Of a stretch of 64,000 nt of DNA, positions 1 to 10,436 are shown piece by piece (positions within the stretch are counted from its first letter, which is position 1; each line of letters opens with the position of its first letter). Below the pieces are notes generated by a model. That model was not told the DNA's origin and searched no databases. It saw only the letters and a program-made list of their open reading frames with translations. This DNA comes from Leishmania donovani (Eukaryota > Euglenozoa > Kinetoplastea > Trypanosomatida > Trypanosomatidae), in NCBI RefSeq assembly GCF_000227135.1, contig NC_018245.1, positions 250,628 to 314,627 of the forward strand, given 5' to 3'. The position numbers and the translations under genes are program-made.

Positions 1-870
1 GCGATAAGTGAAGGGGGAAAACGAGAAGACGAGCGGCGCTTTCTACACTCGCCATGCTGCATTACAGTGCCTCTGCGATCAGAGACGAGCGATTCAGCTT
101 CCGCATCGACTCCTACTCGCACAAAGCCCCACCAACGCCCAGCACCCACCTCATTCCCTTCTCGGCCTTCCTCCCTGCCTTTTTTCTCTCCCGGCCTACT
201 TTTCCTTCGTTGGTTTCCGTCCATTTACCTCGGCACGTTATGTGGCGTTGCCGTCCTCCCATCGTCGTCATCATGAGCAGCACCGTCATCTGTGCATATC
301 AACGGTTTCTCTGCTCTCCGCCGTCACCCCACACTCTTCCGTCTCGCTGCCACCACTCCTTTCTGCCATCCCTCTCTCTCCACATTCGCTTGCTCACCCT
401 TTGGCGCTCGCCGTGAGACGCATTTGCCCTCCCTGCCTTTGCTGTGGCGGTGGTTGTGGTGGGTGCTGCTTGCCCGTGTTTTGGACGTGTGTTCGGCACC
501 TGCTGCTGCTGCTTCTGCTTTCGGCGCTGCGCACAACATCGAAGGTCACATCCGCATACACGTGCGCCCCCTCCTTCGTATTTTGGCCAACGAACTTGGA
601 GCGTTTCAAACCGCCGCGTGCTGCTTGACTGACGCACGCACTCTCGCATACTCATGGAAACACCGGCAGTACAGGCTCTCTACCCCCTTCCGTTCTCCCT
701 ATCCGACCCCACCTTTGCTATTCCTTGGCCTTTGACCAGTTACCCACGGCACGTAATCGCTCTGGCTCTCGTTTCGCCCGCCGACAATCTGCGCCAGCGC
801 GAAGTTGAAAAAGTCGCCGAGACTTCTCAGCTGGAGTGTTCTGTCCCTCTTCCTCCTCGTCTTCACGGAG
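1..870. other. Left-edge non-coding spacer and 5' UTR
   Basis: No coding region is supportable here. The sequence is pyrimidine-rich with short CTG/TGC runs, and its open frames are low-complexity with no family resemblance. It probably holds the 3' UTR of an upstream gene outside the window, the intergenic spacer, and the 5' UTR of the FtsH-type gene. Confidence 0.6.
674..739 (+). promoter_or_regulatory. Probable spliced-leader acceptor for the FtsH-type gene
   Basis: A long pyrimidine-rich tract ends in an AG at 738-739 with no AG inside the tract's 3' half. It would give a 131-nt 5' UTR before the ATG at 871. Inference from the kinetoplastid trans-splicing rule; no transcript data. Confidence 0.45.
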
Positions 871-2667
871 ATGTCCTTCACCGATGCGCAGAGTCCCGAA
901 TACCAACGGGGCATCAACGACGCGGAGCGGCATCGCAGGGCGACAGAGGAAAACTGGATACGGCCCGCCCTCGGCCCCATCGTATGGCTCGGCGTGCCAT
1001 TCTTGCTGGCATGGATGTATATGCGCCGTGTCTCGCTGGGCAGTCCGCTCGGCAGCGGATCCGCCAGCGGCAGCGGCAACCCTTTCATGAGCATGATGGA
1101 GCAGATGATGCCGATTAAGAAGCGGCAGTTTCGCGTCGACGTGAAAGGTACAAGGTTCTCCGACGTTGTCGGCATCCCGGAGGCGAAGGCCGAGGTGCGC
1201 CAGTACGTCGACTTCCTCACAGAGCCGAACAAGTTCACTCGGCTCGGGGCGCGACTGCCGAAGGGGTGTCTGCTGACGGGGGAGCCCGGCACAGGCAAGA
1301 CACTGCTGGCCAAGGCCGTCGCCGGTGAAGCGAATGTGGCTTTCTTCAGCTGCAACGGTGCGGACTTTATTGAGCTCATAGGTGGCAGTGGCCCAAAGCG
1401 GGTGCGCGAGCTCTTCGAGGAAGCGCGGGCGGCCGCGCCGGCGATCATCTTCATCGACGAAATCGACGCCATCGGCTCCCGCGCTGGCAAGCAGGGCGGC
1501 TCCGTCAGCAGCGAGGAGAACCGCACCATCAACCAGCTGCTCGCTGAGTTGGATGGGCTCAGCACGAGCGCCGATCCCATTGTTGTGCTGGCGGCCACGA
1601 ATTTCCAGGACAACATCGACAAGGCGCTGCTGCGTGAGGGCCGCTTCGACCGAAAAATTGCCATTGAGATGCCCGACCTCTCCGCGCGTCGCGAGCTCTT
1701 CGAGCACTATCTTAACCGCATCTGCACTGGTGACCCAAACGGCCGCACAAAGGATGAGGGCGGCAAGGAGCTGGCGCTAGACACTAGCGTGAGCAACAAG
1801 GCGCTGGCAGACCAGCTGGCGGACCTCACGCCAGGGCTGTCGCCGGCCACGGTGGCCACGGTCGTAAACGAGGCGGCGCTGCAGAGCGGAATAGCCGGTA
1901 AGCCGCTTGTGCAGCTGCCGGATCTGCTGGAGGCACTGGACAACACGCTTATGGGCCGCAAGCACCGCAATCGCCAGAGCGACCAATCGGCTCGCCGCAC
2001 CGCGATTCACGAAGCCGGTCACGCTCTGACGGCGTGGATGCTACCGGTTGTGCAGAAAGTGCTGAAGATCAGCGTCACCCCGCGCGGGCACGCGATGGGC
2101 TACACGCAGCGCGCCGGGACTGAGTTTCACGAATATCAAACAAACGCGACGCTCTTCGCCGACATGGTGGTCATGCTCGGCGGCCGCGCCGCAGAGGAGG
2201 TGATGCTAGGCGACGTGTCAGCCGGTGCGATGGACGACTTACAGCGGGCCACTGACGTGGCGCTCAAGCAGATGCTGGCGTTTGGCATGAGCACACACAC
2301 GGGGTTGCTGTCGTACCACCCTGATTACACTCAAGCAGGGCGGGACTTCACGACCTTTTCCAACGAAGCCCAGTACCGCGCTGAACTGGAGGCGCAGAAG
2401 CTGCTTGCAGCCGCCCACTCCACCGCCGTGGACATCGTCAAGCGTCACAAGGACAAAATGGAGATTATGGTGAAGGCGCTACTGGAGAAGAAGGAGCTGT
2501 CGACTCGCGACATTGAGGAGCTCTGGGGCCCGCGGCCATCGACGCCGACGGTGGAGGACATTGTGCACAAGGTCATCGAGGTGACTGGCAGCTACGCCGA
2601 GATCACCGCGACCGTTGGCCCTGCGGCGGCAGCGGTGGCGACACCGAGCATTGCGGGAGTGTATTAA
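871..2667 (+). CDS. ATP-dependent zinc metalloprotease, FtsH/AAA family (mitochondrial)
   Basis: A membrane-anchored AAA+ protease of 598 residues. One hydrophobic segment lies at about residues 35-51, followed by a Gly/Ser linker. The AAA domain has Walker A GEPGTGKT (137-144), Walker B IIFIDEID (192-199) and the arginine-finger segment REGRFDR. The M41 peptidase domain has the zinc motif HEAGH (380-384) and the downstream acidic ligand in AMDDLQRAT (about 456). FtsH/m-AAA/i-AAA enzymes degrade damaged or unassembled inner-membrane proteins; mitochondrial location is inferred from the family. The frame is open upstream to a stop at 754-756, but the only start there is TTG at 805, so the first ATG (871) is chosen. 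Pore loop 1 reads ELIGGSG instead of the usual EMFVGVG, losing the aromatic residue that grips substrate. Identity as an M41 protease is secure; the subtype is not. Confidence 0.93.
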   Translation: MSFTDAQSPEYQRGINDAERHRRATEENWIRPALGPIVWLGVPFLLAWMYMRRVSLGSPLGSGSASGSGNPFMSMMEQMMPIKKRQFRVDVKGTRFSDVVGIPEAKAEVRQYVDFLTEPNKFTRLGARLPKGCLLTGEPGTGKTLLAKAVAGEANVAFFSCNGADFIELIGGSGPKRVRELFEEARAAAPAIIFIDEIDAIGSRAGKQGGSVSSEENRTINQLLAELDGLSTSADPIVVLAATNFQDNIDKALLREGRFDRKIAIEMPDLSARRELFEHYLNRICTGDPNGRTKDEGGKELALDTSVSNKALADQLADLTPGLSPATVATVVNEAALQSGIAGKPLVQLPDLLEALDNTLMGRKHRNRQSDQSARRTAIHEAGHALTAWMLPVVQKVLKISVTPRGHAMGYTQRAGTEFHEYQTNATLFADMVVMLGGRAAEEVMLGDVSAGAMDDLQRATDVALKQMLAFGMSTHTGLLSYHPDYTQAGRDFTTFSNEAQYRAELEAQKLLAAAHSTAVDIVKRHKDKMEIMVKALLEKKELSTRDIEELWGPRPSTPTVEDIVHKVIEVTGSYAEITATVGPAAAAVATPSIAGVY

Positions 2668-2978
2668 TAGTGATGAGGTGAGAAGGACAGCAAATGAAGG
2701 GCTTCTTTGCTCGCCTACGTGTGCGCTTGTTCTTCTCTCGTTGGGCTGCGCTCATTGCTTGCGGGTGTTTTCCCCACACAACGCATCAGGCGCACGCGCT
2801 GCAAACACAACCTCAGGCGTCGGAGGTGGCGCACGCGCGTATAGCTGTTCTTTGCTTTTGTTGTTATTTTTGCCTTTACTGCTGCCTTACTTCGCTGTCA
2901 TCGCAGTCGTCAGCGTCGTTGCTCGGCATGTGGCGTTTGTTTTGTTGTACGAAGCGGGTGTACGTGTATGTGTATGCG

Positions 2979-2981
<3 letters not shown>

Positions 2982-3010
<29 letters not shown>
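2982..3010. repeat. (GT)n microsatellite
   Basis: Uninterrupted GT dinucleotide run in the inferred 3' UTR of the FtsH-type gene. Confidence 0.9.
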
Positions 3011-3012
<2 letters not shown>

Positions 3013-3706
3013 GGCTTGCACACCTGCACGTGCGTGGTTGGCTGGTGTGTCTATTCGTGTGTTGCGCGGCAGTGTAGACGCTGAGCACAGGAGAAGAGTA
3101 AGTGTGCGACAGCGAAGAGGAGTGGAGGAGGGTGAAGAAAGGCGAGGTAAGGCGAAGGCAGGTGTTCACACGTCAGGAGGAGAATCCAGAGGGCGTGCGT
3201 GAAGTGCATGCGTGATGCGTTGCGCTCAAGGCACTTCATTCTCTTCTCTCCCTCACCTTCCCCCCTCCCCCTCCCCTCCATCGAGCCTCCCGCCTCATCC
3301 CAAATGTGCATGCGCGCACACGCGCATCCTCTCTTGTCTGTCTGTGTGTCGCTCCTTCCGGCAGCGCCGCCTCTTGTCAAGTTATTCCTGCAAACCACAT
3401 ACCCCCCCTCCCTTTCTCCATTACTTCACAAAACCCACGATCGCCTTCATATGCAGACTCGCGTACCTGGGCGCGTGCTTGCGTGTGTGCTTATCCCCCA
3501 TCATCACTTGCTCGCCAGCCGATCATGATCGGCGGGACATGCACCTCTTCGATGCCTGCGAAAGGCAGAAGAGAACCCGCTGAGCGATGCGCGCACCCGC
3601 TGACTCGCCGTCATCCTGTCCCTTTCTCCCTCTGCTGTGCATCTACTCCCCCCTCCCCCTCCCGCCCTCGCACTGTCTCTCTCCCCATACCTTTCACGCG
3701 CGCACG

Positions 3707-3726
3707 CACACACACACACACACACA
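3707..3726. repeat. (CA)n microsatellite
   Basis: Uninterrupted CA dinucleotide run upstream of the L10a gene. Confidence 0.9.
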
Positions 3727-3930
3727 GTTGCCTTTCGCGCCACAGAAAACGCTCATGAAGAGAGCCACAACGCACACCGCATACTGATAAGAATCCAGAA
3801 GTAGCAGAGTCCAGTGTAGCTCCTCGCAGAACCCTTCCCTCCCTTCCCATCCGCCCAAAGCCCCCGTTGTTGTTTTGTTTTTGTGCTTTCCACGTTTCCT
3901 CCCTTCCCTGTAATCCACTAAGAACGCTTC

Positions 3931-3989
3931 GCGTTGTTTGTTTGCTTGTCTTTCTCGCCCTCGCTTATTCGCTTGCTGCTCGCTGTCAG
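3931..3989 (+). promoter_or_regulatory. Probable spliced-leader acceptor for L10a
   Basis: A T/C-rich tract ends in CAG (AG at 3988-3989), giving a 62-nt 5' UTR. An alternative AG lies at 3921-3922, also preceded by pyrimidines. Inferred only. Confidence 0.5.
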
Positions 3990-4051
3990 CGGCGCACGCA
4001 CCTGCCCACGCATTCGTAGTCACAGGCGCGTACATCTGCCACGTCACCAGC

Positions 4052-4696
4052 ATGTCCAAGATCGCCCCGCAAACCCTGGTGGAGGCCATCCAGGCCGTCC
4101 TGAAGGTGGACAAGGAGCGCAAGTTCAAGGAGAGCGTCGATCTGCAGGTCAACCTGAAGAACTACGACCCCCAGAAAGACAAGCGTTTCTCTGGTTCCCT
4201 GAAGCTGCCGAATGTGTGCCGCCCGCGCATGACGGTGTGCCTGCTGTGCGACCTCGTGCACGAGGACATCGCCAAGAAGGAAGGTGTGCCGACCATGAAC
4301 CAGGAGGATCTGAAGAAGCTCAACAAGAACAAGAAGCTGGTGAAGAAGATGTGCAACCAGTACGACGCCTTCCTGTGCTCTGAGTCGATCATCAAGACTG
4401 TGCCGCGTCTGGTGGGCCCGCACATGCACCGTATGGGCAAGTTCCCTACGGTGTGCTCGCCCAGCGAGTCGCTCACAGACAAGATCGTGGAGCTACGCTC
4501 GACTGTGAAGTTCCAGCTAAAGAAGGTGCTGTGCCTCGGCACCTGCGTCGGCCACATGGAGATGAGCGAGGAGCAGCTCCGCCAGAACGTCACGATGGCG
4601 ATCAACTTCCTCGTGTCGCTGCTGAAGAAGAACTGGCAGAACCTGAAGTCGGCGTACATCAAGTCGACGATGGGCAAGCCGCAGCGCATCTATTAG
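4052..4696 (+). CDS. RPL10A: 60S ribosomal protein L10a (uL1 family)
   Basis: A 214-residue protein, the usual length for eukaryotic L10a (uL1), which forms the L1 stalk of the large subunit and helps release deacylated tRNA. It opens MSKIAPQTLVEAI and carries the family pattern throughout: SGSLKLPNVCRPRM in the first domain, the central Lys-rich helix, VPRLVGPHMHRMGKFP in the middle, and the C-terminal segment KKNWQNLKSAYIKSTMGKP. The frame is open further upstream to 3938, but those residues are unrelated to L10a, so the ATG at 4052 is chosen. The codon bias is strong (mostly C/G third positions), as expected for a highly expressed gene. Confidence 0.97.
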   Translation: MSKIAPQTLVEAIQAVLKVDKERKFKESVDLQVNLKNYDPQKDKRFSGSLKLPNVCRPRMTVCLLCDLVHEDIAKKEGVPTMNQEDLKKLNKNKKLVKKMCNQYDAFLCSESIIKTVPRLVGPHMHRMGKFPTVCSPSESLTDKIVELRSTVKFQLKKVLCLGTCVGHMEMSEEQLRQNVTMAINFLVSLLKKNWQNLKSAYIKSTMGKPQRIY

Positions 4697-7224
4697 GCAG
4701 GCCAGAGTCTGGGCGAGTCGCAGATGCTTCTCTTGTTGTTGAGGGTTTTCGGCGTCTTTGGCTTGTCCAGCACCCCCTTCGCATCAGCGCATGGCGCGGC
4801 GCGCGAACCGGATGTGAGCGAGCGTGTGCACATCTGTACGCTTTTTTCTTGTCGGTGACGTCCCGTCTGTTTCTTTGTTGTTTTGTTTTTATTGTTGCGG
4901 CGGTGCCGGTGCGCCGAGACGGGGATGCGCGTGCCTCTCTGGCGCCACGCAACGAGGGCGAAAAAGGTTTCCTTCGTTTAAAACCGAATTTACTCTCTAA
5001 TAGGGCTCAAGGGAAGCGGATGCTTGTCTGTCTGTCTCTCTCCGCTGTCATCATCAGGGAGAGTTCGTCGAGGATGTCGCGGTCGTTGCTTCAGCCTTTC
5101 GTTTTCGCTTTTCGCTCGGCGTTGCTTGTTCGCCATGGTCCACAGTATTTGCCTTGCCGGCGCGCGTGGGTGTGTAGGCGCATGTGTGCGTGCTGTGTCG
5201 GCTGCGACGGCGCAGCCGCATCGGCGGAGGCGGCAATAACAACCAGCATTGAGGAGCGAAGCGAAACAACCGAAAGACGAGCATCACCGTCTCTATACTA
5301 GGAGAGTGCCTTAGATGGACCGAAACCCAAGAAGAATGAACGCACACCAGCGCAGGAGAGAGAGCGAGCGAGCGAGCGAAGGCCGGGTGGGGCGGCGGCG
5401 GCGAGACGGTCACATCGATTGCATCCTCCCCTCCTCACCGCCTCGTCTTGCGTTTCTCTCTTTCCTTCTTTTTGTTTTCGGCCCTTCTCTGCCACCTCCG
5501 TCCAACTCGTAACGGCTATGTTTTCTGTTACTTTCTTTTCAAGTGTATGTGTGTGTGTGTGTGTAGGTGTGTGTGCAGGTGTGTGTATCCTTGGCGTATG
5601 TGTGTGCGTTGATGTGCTTCTCAATACAGCGCCCTTTCCTCCGTTCTCGCCCCTCAACGCTCCCTCTCTCTCGTCTTCTCCAGTGCCACCATGCTTCCCC
5701 GTCCGCCGCTCCCCTTCTTATCTGCACCTCTCTCACTGCGTTCTCGTCGCGTTCTCGCATGAGTAGAAGAGATGGCCGTCATGTGTAGCTGCAGAGATGG
5801 GTGGGGTTCGTGTGTGCGCTTTTTCATGGGCGAAGAGGGACGTTGGCACTGCGCGGTGGCGGCGATGCGAGGGAGAGGCGTGTGGTGCAGTCGAAAGGAG
5901 CGAAGCACGCACGGACATCTCGTGATCATATATGACGCTAGAGGAAACTCCAGCAAGCAACGGGAGCGCGAAACCAGCAGATCCCCCCCCTCCTCCTTGT
6001 CCCTGGCGAGCCAACCCTGAGCTTAAGGCAACCCACTCACTCTTTCGTTTTCGTACTTTTCTTGTTTCGTACACTTCCGCGCTACACCATGTATATCAGC
6101 GGAGATGGAGACGGGAGGAGGGCGAAGCCCCACGGGCATTGACGTGCGTGCATCTATGTGCTGGGCACCATCCCTCTCGCTCTATGTGCTTGCCTCTCTA
6201 TCTCTTGATCGCATCTGAGCAACGACGTCGATTCGATCAGAGAGGGAGCGGGCGAAAACGCTAAGCAGGCAGACCAGGTCGAAGGGTGAGAGAGCGAGTC
6301 ATCATATGGTGGCACGAATGTGCCATCAAATACGCGTGGATGGGTGGCTGTCTGTCGGGGACTCCTCCTCCTCCAAGTGATCTTCCTGATATTGTGTGGT
6401 GCTGTCATTATTTCAAGTGATTTCGACATGAAAGCCCCTCAAAAAGTCGGATAGAGGCAGACAGAGATGCTTGCAAAACTCTGTCATCTCCTTGTGGCGG
6501 TCCGGATGCCGCTGTTCTGTTATCTCCACGCGCGCTGCAGCACGCGTTTCGGACGCACACACGCCGGGCGAGGTGGGGCGGGAGAGGGAGGGTTGAGGAA
6601 TATGCGAACCACTCTCGCGTGCGACCGTGTCGCTGTCAAGAGTTCGACGCATCTGAATCGGTCTATGTATAGCTCTCTCTTTCTCTACTCAGCGCATTCC
6701 TCCGTCTTCTCTCGGCGTTATCACTTCTCCCTCCCTCTACGCTTGATAAGCGCATATTTGCGTGTGGTGTCGCTTCTCATGCGCTCCATACTCCTCTTGC
6801 GTACACTGTTTTCCTTTTCTTCGGCGACGGAAAGGCAGTGGCATCTCTTCTTGTCGTCTGCATCGCTCCAAGCATGCTTTCGAACGTGTGCATTCCACTT
6901 GATGCCGCGCACCCATAGATCTCTGTTCATGTGCATGAGCAGCGAGAACGCTGCCACCGCTGTTACACTCTCCTTGTGTTACTTGTTTTTCTTCTTAGAT
7001 CAAGCCCCTGACTCTCCCTTGTCTGTGCTAGGCGTCAACCAGCGAAGCCTTCACAGCATCGTATACCGCTTTTTTTTTCGCTTGGTGCGTTGCGTCTAGC
7101 TCTGTGCTTCCTCTCTATCCACCTGCCTCCTTTCAGTCCTCCATCATCGCGGTGCTGCCACGCAGTCGCTTCCTCCTTATTGTCGTTCTGGTTCCCGCTG
7201 CTCCCACCGCCCTTGTCATTCCGG
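4697..7224. other. Intergenic spacer, no gene seen
   Basis: About 2.5 kb without a supportable gene. It contains T-rich tracts, a (GT)n-rich stretch near 5540-5600, and a poly-T followed by AG and then a pyrimidine-rich acceptor-like region near 7070-7136. Open frames here (for example 6467-7099) are rich in Leu/Ser/Phe from pyrimidine runs and resemble no protein. Confidence 0.6.
7100..7136 (+). promoter_or_regulatory. Probable spliced-leader acceptor for the gene at 7225
   Basis: A pyrimidine-rich run ends TTTCAG (AG at 7135-7136), leaving an 88-nt 5' UTR. A stronger poly-T at about 7071-7078 with AG at 7098-7099 is an alternative. Either site removes the upstream non-ATG extension of the frame and supports the start at 7225. 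Confidence 0.45.
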
Positions 7225-8913
7225 ATGCGAGCCTACATCGATAGCATCTGCAACCGCAAACCACCTTCCAAGGCGCCGCAGGTGCGGCCCACGAAGAGTG
7301 CGCTGCTGCTCCTGTCTCACCAGGAAGCGAAGAGGCGACAACTCGGTGACTCTCAAGCGGACGGCTCCATTTCTGCTTTGAAGCGCCCGCATCAGCAACC
7401 GCGTGCGGCAGCTGCCAAGTGGCCCCTGAAAGCCGCTCCCTCGGTGAGGCCACCACCCCGCCCTCTTGCATGTCGCTCTCCGTCGCCACTGGCGCATGAT
7501 GTGCTCGCTCGCACACCGGCCGCTTCCTCTGTGGCGGCGGCGGAGTCACCGTGGCACCCCCTTTTTACCTCTGCTTCACAGTCGCCGGCGACGTCACCGC
7601 GGCAGCAGCAGCGGCCGGCACGCCGCGCATCGGAAGAGGAGAGCGAAGCAGGTGTTACTCGAGAGGAATACTGGCCCATGTTGGCTCGCTCATTGGAGGC
7701 CGACAGGGAGACGCCCGTCGCAGTAGCGGCACACGGCGACCGCAGGTGGTACGACGAAACCGCGGAGGATGGCGAAGGCGGACACCGAAAAGCCGGCGTA
7801 ACGCACGCCTCGGCAGCAGAGAGGGGTGGCTGTGCAAAGTCGTCGCCCACTCGTGTATGGCGGTCTGCATGGACTCCGTGGCATCCCCCGTCGCATAAAG
7901 TGCATCAGAATCTAGTTCGGAGCGACGCTGCTTCGCCGTTCCAGACTCATTTTCGCCTGCGGTATCCTTCGTCGTCATCTTGCACCTCTCCTGCCCCACA
8001 CGCGCGCTCTGAGATGGAGCCGCCGCGTGCACCGCGTGCATCTGCAGCGCGTCCATCTATGACAAGCGGCACGCCTAGCAACAGCAATCTTGCGGCTCTT
8101 TCTCGCCACTGCCCCACCTCCCCGGCAAGGGCGGTCGATCTGAGCGAACCCCCTCGGTGGTGTCACCGGGTCTCGGCACCTCAGCAGCAGCCGCTGGCAA
8201 GAGTGCACGAGAGGCGCGAGAGCTACTCCAGTAGCGCTCACTGCACGACCGATGCTGATGTAATCGCAGACACGCAGCGCCGGCCTGACTCGCCGCCGTG
8301 TCGGTCGTCACTGTCGTCGCTCTTCTCCTCGGGTTTCTTCAGCCGGGGGCCTGAAGCGGCCATGCACCGCCGTGCTGGGCGTTACTCGACAGCAGCGCAC
8401 CGAGCCGGGAACCCTTGCGCGCGTTTTCCTGCCACGGCGCAGAGCGCAGCCTCTTCGCTTACGGAGTCCCAGCAAACGAGCCAACCGCGACCCGGCGCAG
8501 ATTATCGCTGCCGTGACGTGAACAACTGCAGTCTGCGCGACTTGCAAGAGGGACTGTGCACTCGTCTGCAGAGACGTCTGCACGACCTCGAGACCTCGCC
8601 CTCGAGTAGCACCTCGCCGATGGACTGGAAAGCTGCTGCGCAAAGCACTGCATCAGCGCCTCTGCTCGCTGATACGGATGCGACGCTGCGCCTCTGGCGT
8701 GATACGCGGCGAGCGCTCCGGCAGCAGGTGATGCATCGCAGCGCCATTCACGATCTGCAGCGCAGCACCCCACTGAAAGGGCAATGGCCTGATGTCGAGG
8801 AGGGCGTAGTGATGGACGACGTTGTGCGCCGCATCCTCGCGGAGCGGGCCGCCTCGCGTGCATATCTACTTGCGGGTGCCGCCGCTGCGAACAGAGAGGA
8901 GCGCACTCGATGA
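7225..8913 (+). CDS. Unrecognised basic protein (hypothetical)
   Basis: A 562-residue open frame from the first in-frame ATG; the frame continues upstream only through a TTG at 7090. I recognise no family. Much of it is low-complexity, rich in Ser, Pro, Ala, Arg and Gln, with no membrane segment or signal peptide. The last 120 residues are better ordered: an amphipathic stretch around SLRDLQEGLCTRLQRRLHDLE, then LRLWRDTRRALRQQV, then a terminal helix VVRRILAERAASRAYLL. These could mediate protein contacts. The length, ATG start and GC-rich third positions argue for a real gene. It is probably kinetoplastid-specific; function unknown. Confidence 0.75.
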   Translation: MRAYIDSICNRKPPSKAPQVRPTKSALLLLSHQEAKRRQLGDSQADGSISALKRPHQQPRAAAAKWPLKAAPSVRPPPRPLACRSPSPLAHDVLARTPAASSVAAAESPWHPLFTSASQSPATSPRQQQRPARRASEEESEAGVTREEYWPMLARSLEADRETPVAVAAHGDRRWYDETAEDGEGGHRKAGVTHASAAERGGCAKSSPTRVWRSAWTPWHPPSHKVHQNLVRSDAASPFQTHFRLRYPSSSSCTSPAPHARSEMEPPRAPRASAARPSMTSGTPSNSNLAALSRHCPTSPARAVDLSEPPRWCHRVSAPQQQPLARVHERRESYSSSAHCTTDADVIADTQRRPDSPPCRSSLSSLFSSGFFSRGPEAAMHRRAGRYSTAAHRAGNPCARFPATAQSAASSLTESQQTSQPRPGADYRCRDVNNCSLRDLQEGLCTRLQRRLHDLETSPSSSTSPMDWKAAAQSTASAPLLADTDATLRLWRDTRRALRQQVMHRSAIHDLQRSTPLKGQWPDVEEGVVMDDVVRRILAERAASRAYLLAGAAAANREERTR

Positions 8914-9620
8914 CGTTACACGCTTGTATGCACGCGGATGCGTGGATAGTCACGCAACGTTGATTTGCTCTGTCTCTCTCTCTCTCTGCCACACGCTCCC
9001 CTTCCCCGTTGAACGCCACCTCCCTTTCCGCTTCGCTGCAGCCCGACTCGACCAGTCCATGCCACGGCAAAACGAGGGCGAAGCGCCGACACGTATGCGA
9101 AGGTCTTCTGCTCTTGAGCTGTATGCGTGAGCGAGTCGGCATGGATCTGCATGTGTGCCACGCTGCACTTTGCTTAGCACCCGCGCGAGTTTGCTTGCAT
9201 GGCACACAATGCGGCGCCCACGTTGGCTGCCTTCTTGTGCTGCGACAGTCACCTACCCTCCCCCACTCGCCCTCTCTTCTCCATCGGTTTTGCCACGCGT
9301 TCCGCGCTGCTACGCTCCGCGGCAACGTGTTTGACCTATGCGCTTTTCTTTGGTCGCCTGGCGCCTCCGTTCACACACCTTCATTTCCTCGCAGTGTCTC
9401 ACTCGCTCTTTGCGTTTCTATTCTCGTGCACTCTCCCGGGCTTGTGCGTGCGAACGCAAGCTCTCCTCCTGGGCCTCTCTCGAGAACTGTTTCGTCGGCG
9501 CCATCATCACTACGACACCTTCTCATACTCTCCCCCTCCTCTTCACATGTTTGAGTAACGTCGTCGAGGACAGTCATCAAAGCCACATACACGAACAAGC
9601 AACTACAGGCAACAGCAACC
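8914..9620. other. Intergenic spacer before the kinase gene
   Basis: Pyrimidine-rich, with a CT run near 8975-8985 and no supportable gene. Its right end carries the likely kinase splice acceptor. Confidence 0.6.
9517..9555 (+). promoter_or_regulatory. Probable spliced-leader acceptor for the kinase gene
   Basis: A C/T-rich tract ends at an AG at 9554-9555, 65 nt before the ATG at 9621. Inferred only. Confidence 0.5.
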
Positions 9621-10436
9621 ATGGACCCATCTGTCATGGTGGGCCAGTACACGCTGGGCAAGCAGATCGGCTCCGGCAACTTCTCGAAGGTGCGACTGGG
9701 CACCGATCCGCAAGGCCGCACATGGGCCATCAAGATCGTGGACAAGCGCCGCCTAAAGAAGGAGAACATGGAGGACCAGATGCTCCGCGAAGTCGCCATC
9801 ATGCGCAGCTTGCGCCAGCAGAACGTGGTGAAGCTCCAGGAGGTGCTTCAGTCCTCTAACCATTACTACTTAGTCCTCGAGCTGGTCACAGGCGGCGAGC
9901 TGTTTGACAAAATTGTAGCCGCCAAGCGCTTCGACGAGCCGACGGCGCGTCGGTACTTCCACCAGCTCATCGCGGGCATGTACTACTGTCACTCGAAGGG
10001 CTTCGCTCACCGCGACCTGAAGCCGGAGAACCTGTTGCTCGACGCAAACGGCACACTGAAGATTTCGGACTTCGGACTCAGCAACCTCCAGCAGGATGTG
10101 CTGCTGCAGACCATCTGCGGCACGCCAAACTACGTTGCACCAGAGGTGCTCATGGAGCGCGGCTACAACGGACTCTCGGCGGACATCTGGAGCTGCGGCG
10201 TGGTGCTGTACGTGATGCTGGCAGGACGTCTGCCCTTCGAGGATCGGAACATGAACGTCCTTCTTGGCAAGATCGAGCGGGGCGACTATCAAATGATCCG
10301 CCACATCAGCGACCCTGCCAAGGACCTAGTCGCGCGCATGCTGACCGTCGACCCGCGCAAGCGCATCTCAATGGAGGATGTCATCAACCACCCTTGGTTC
10401 CAGATTGACTGGAATCCGAGGCTACTCTCCACGTAA
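9621..10436 (+). CDS. Serine/threonine protein kinase, CAMK group (SNF1/CIPK-like)
   Basis: A 271-residue protein that is essentially a kinase domain and nothing else. All catalytic elements are present: glycine loop IGSGNFSKV (16-24), ATP-anchoring Lys38 in WAIKI, helix-C Glu57, catalytic loop HRDLKPEN (130-137), DFG (150-152), activation-loop Thr164 in LLQTICGTPNYVAPE, and a C-lobe ending HPWF. The glycine loop, the AIKI segment and the CGTPNYVAPEV signature most resemble plant CIPK and AMPK/SNF1 catalytic domains, so Thr164 is the expected activating phosphosite. Only a few residues follow the domain, so the autoinhibitory or NAF-type regulatory tail of those relatives is absent. Substrates are unknown. 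Kinase identity is secure; the subgroup is inferred. Confidence 0.95.
   Translation: MDPSVMVGQYTLGKQIGSGNFSKVRLGTDPQGRTWAIKIVDKRRLKKENMEDQMLREVAIMRSLRQQNVVKLQEVLQSSNHYYLVLELVTGGELFDKIVAAKRFDEPTARRYFHQLIAGMYYCHSKGFAHRDLKPENLLLDANGTLKISDFGLSNLQQDVLLQTICGTPNYVAPEVLMERGYNGLSADIWSCGVVLYVMLAGRLPFEDRNMNVLLGKIERGDYQMIRHISDPAKDLVARMLTVDPRKRISMEDVINHPWFQIDWNPRLLST

Larger units (their letters stand above)
2668..4051. other. Intergenic spacer (FtsH 3' UTR to L10a 5' UTR)
   Basis: No gene is supportable. It holds a (GT)n run near 2982-3010, a (CA)n run near 3707-3726, several T- and C-rich tracts, and the likely L10a splice acceptor at its right end. Confidence 0.6.

Noticed and set aside
8..628. Open frame of 206 codons at the left edge
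   Set aside because: Ser/Leu/Pro/Cys-rich translation of pyrimidine tracts, with competing frames of similar length and no family resemblance.
699..1707. Two minus-strand frames of over 320 codons opposite the FtsH-type gene
   Set aside because: Shadows of the GC-rich coding strand; the + strand frame has all catalytic motifs.
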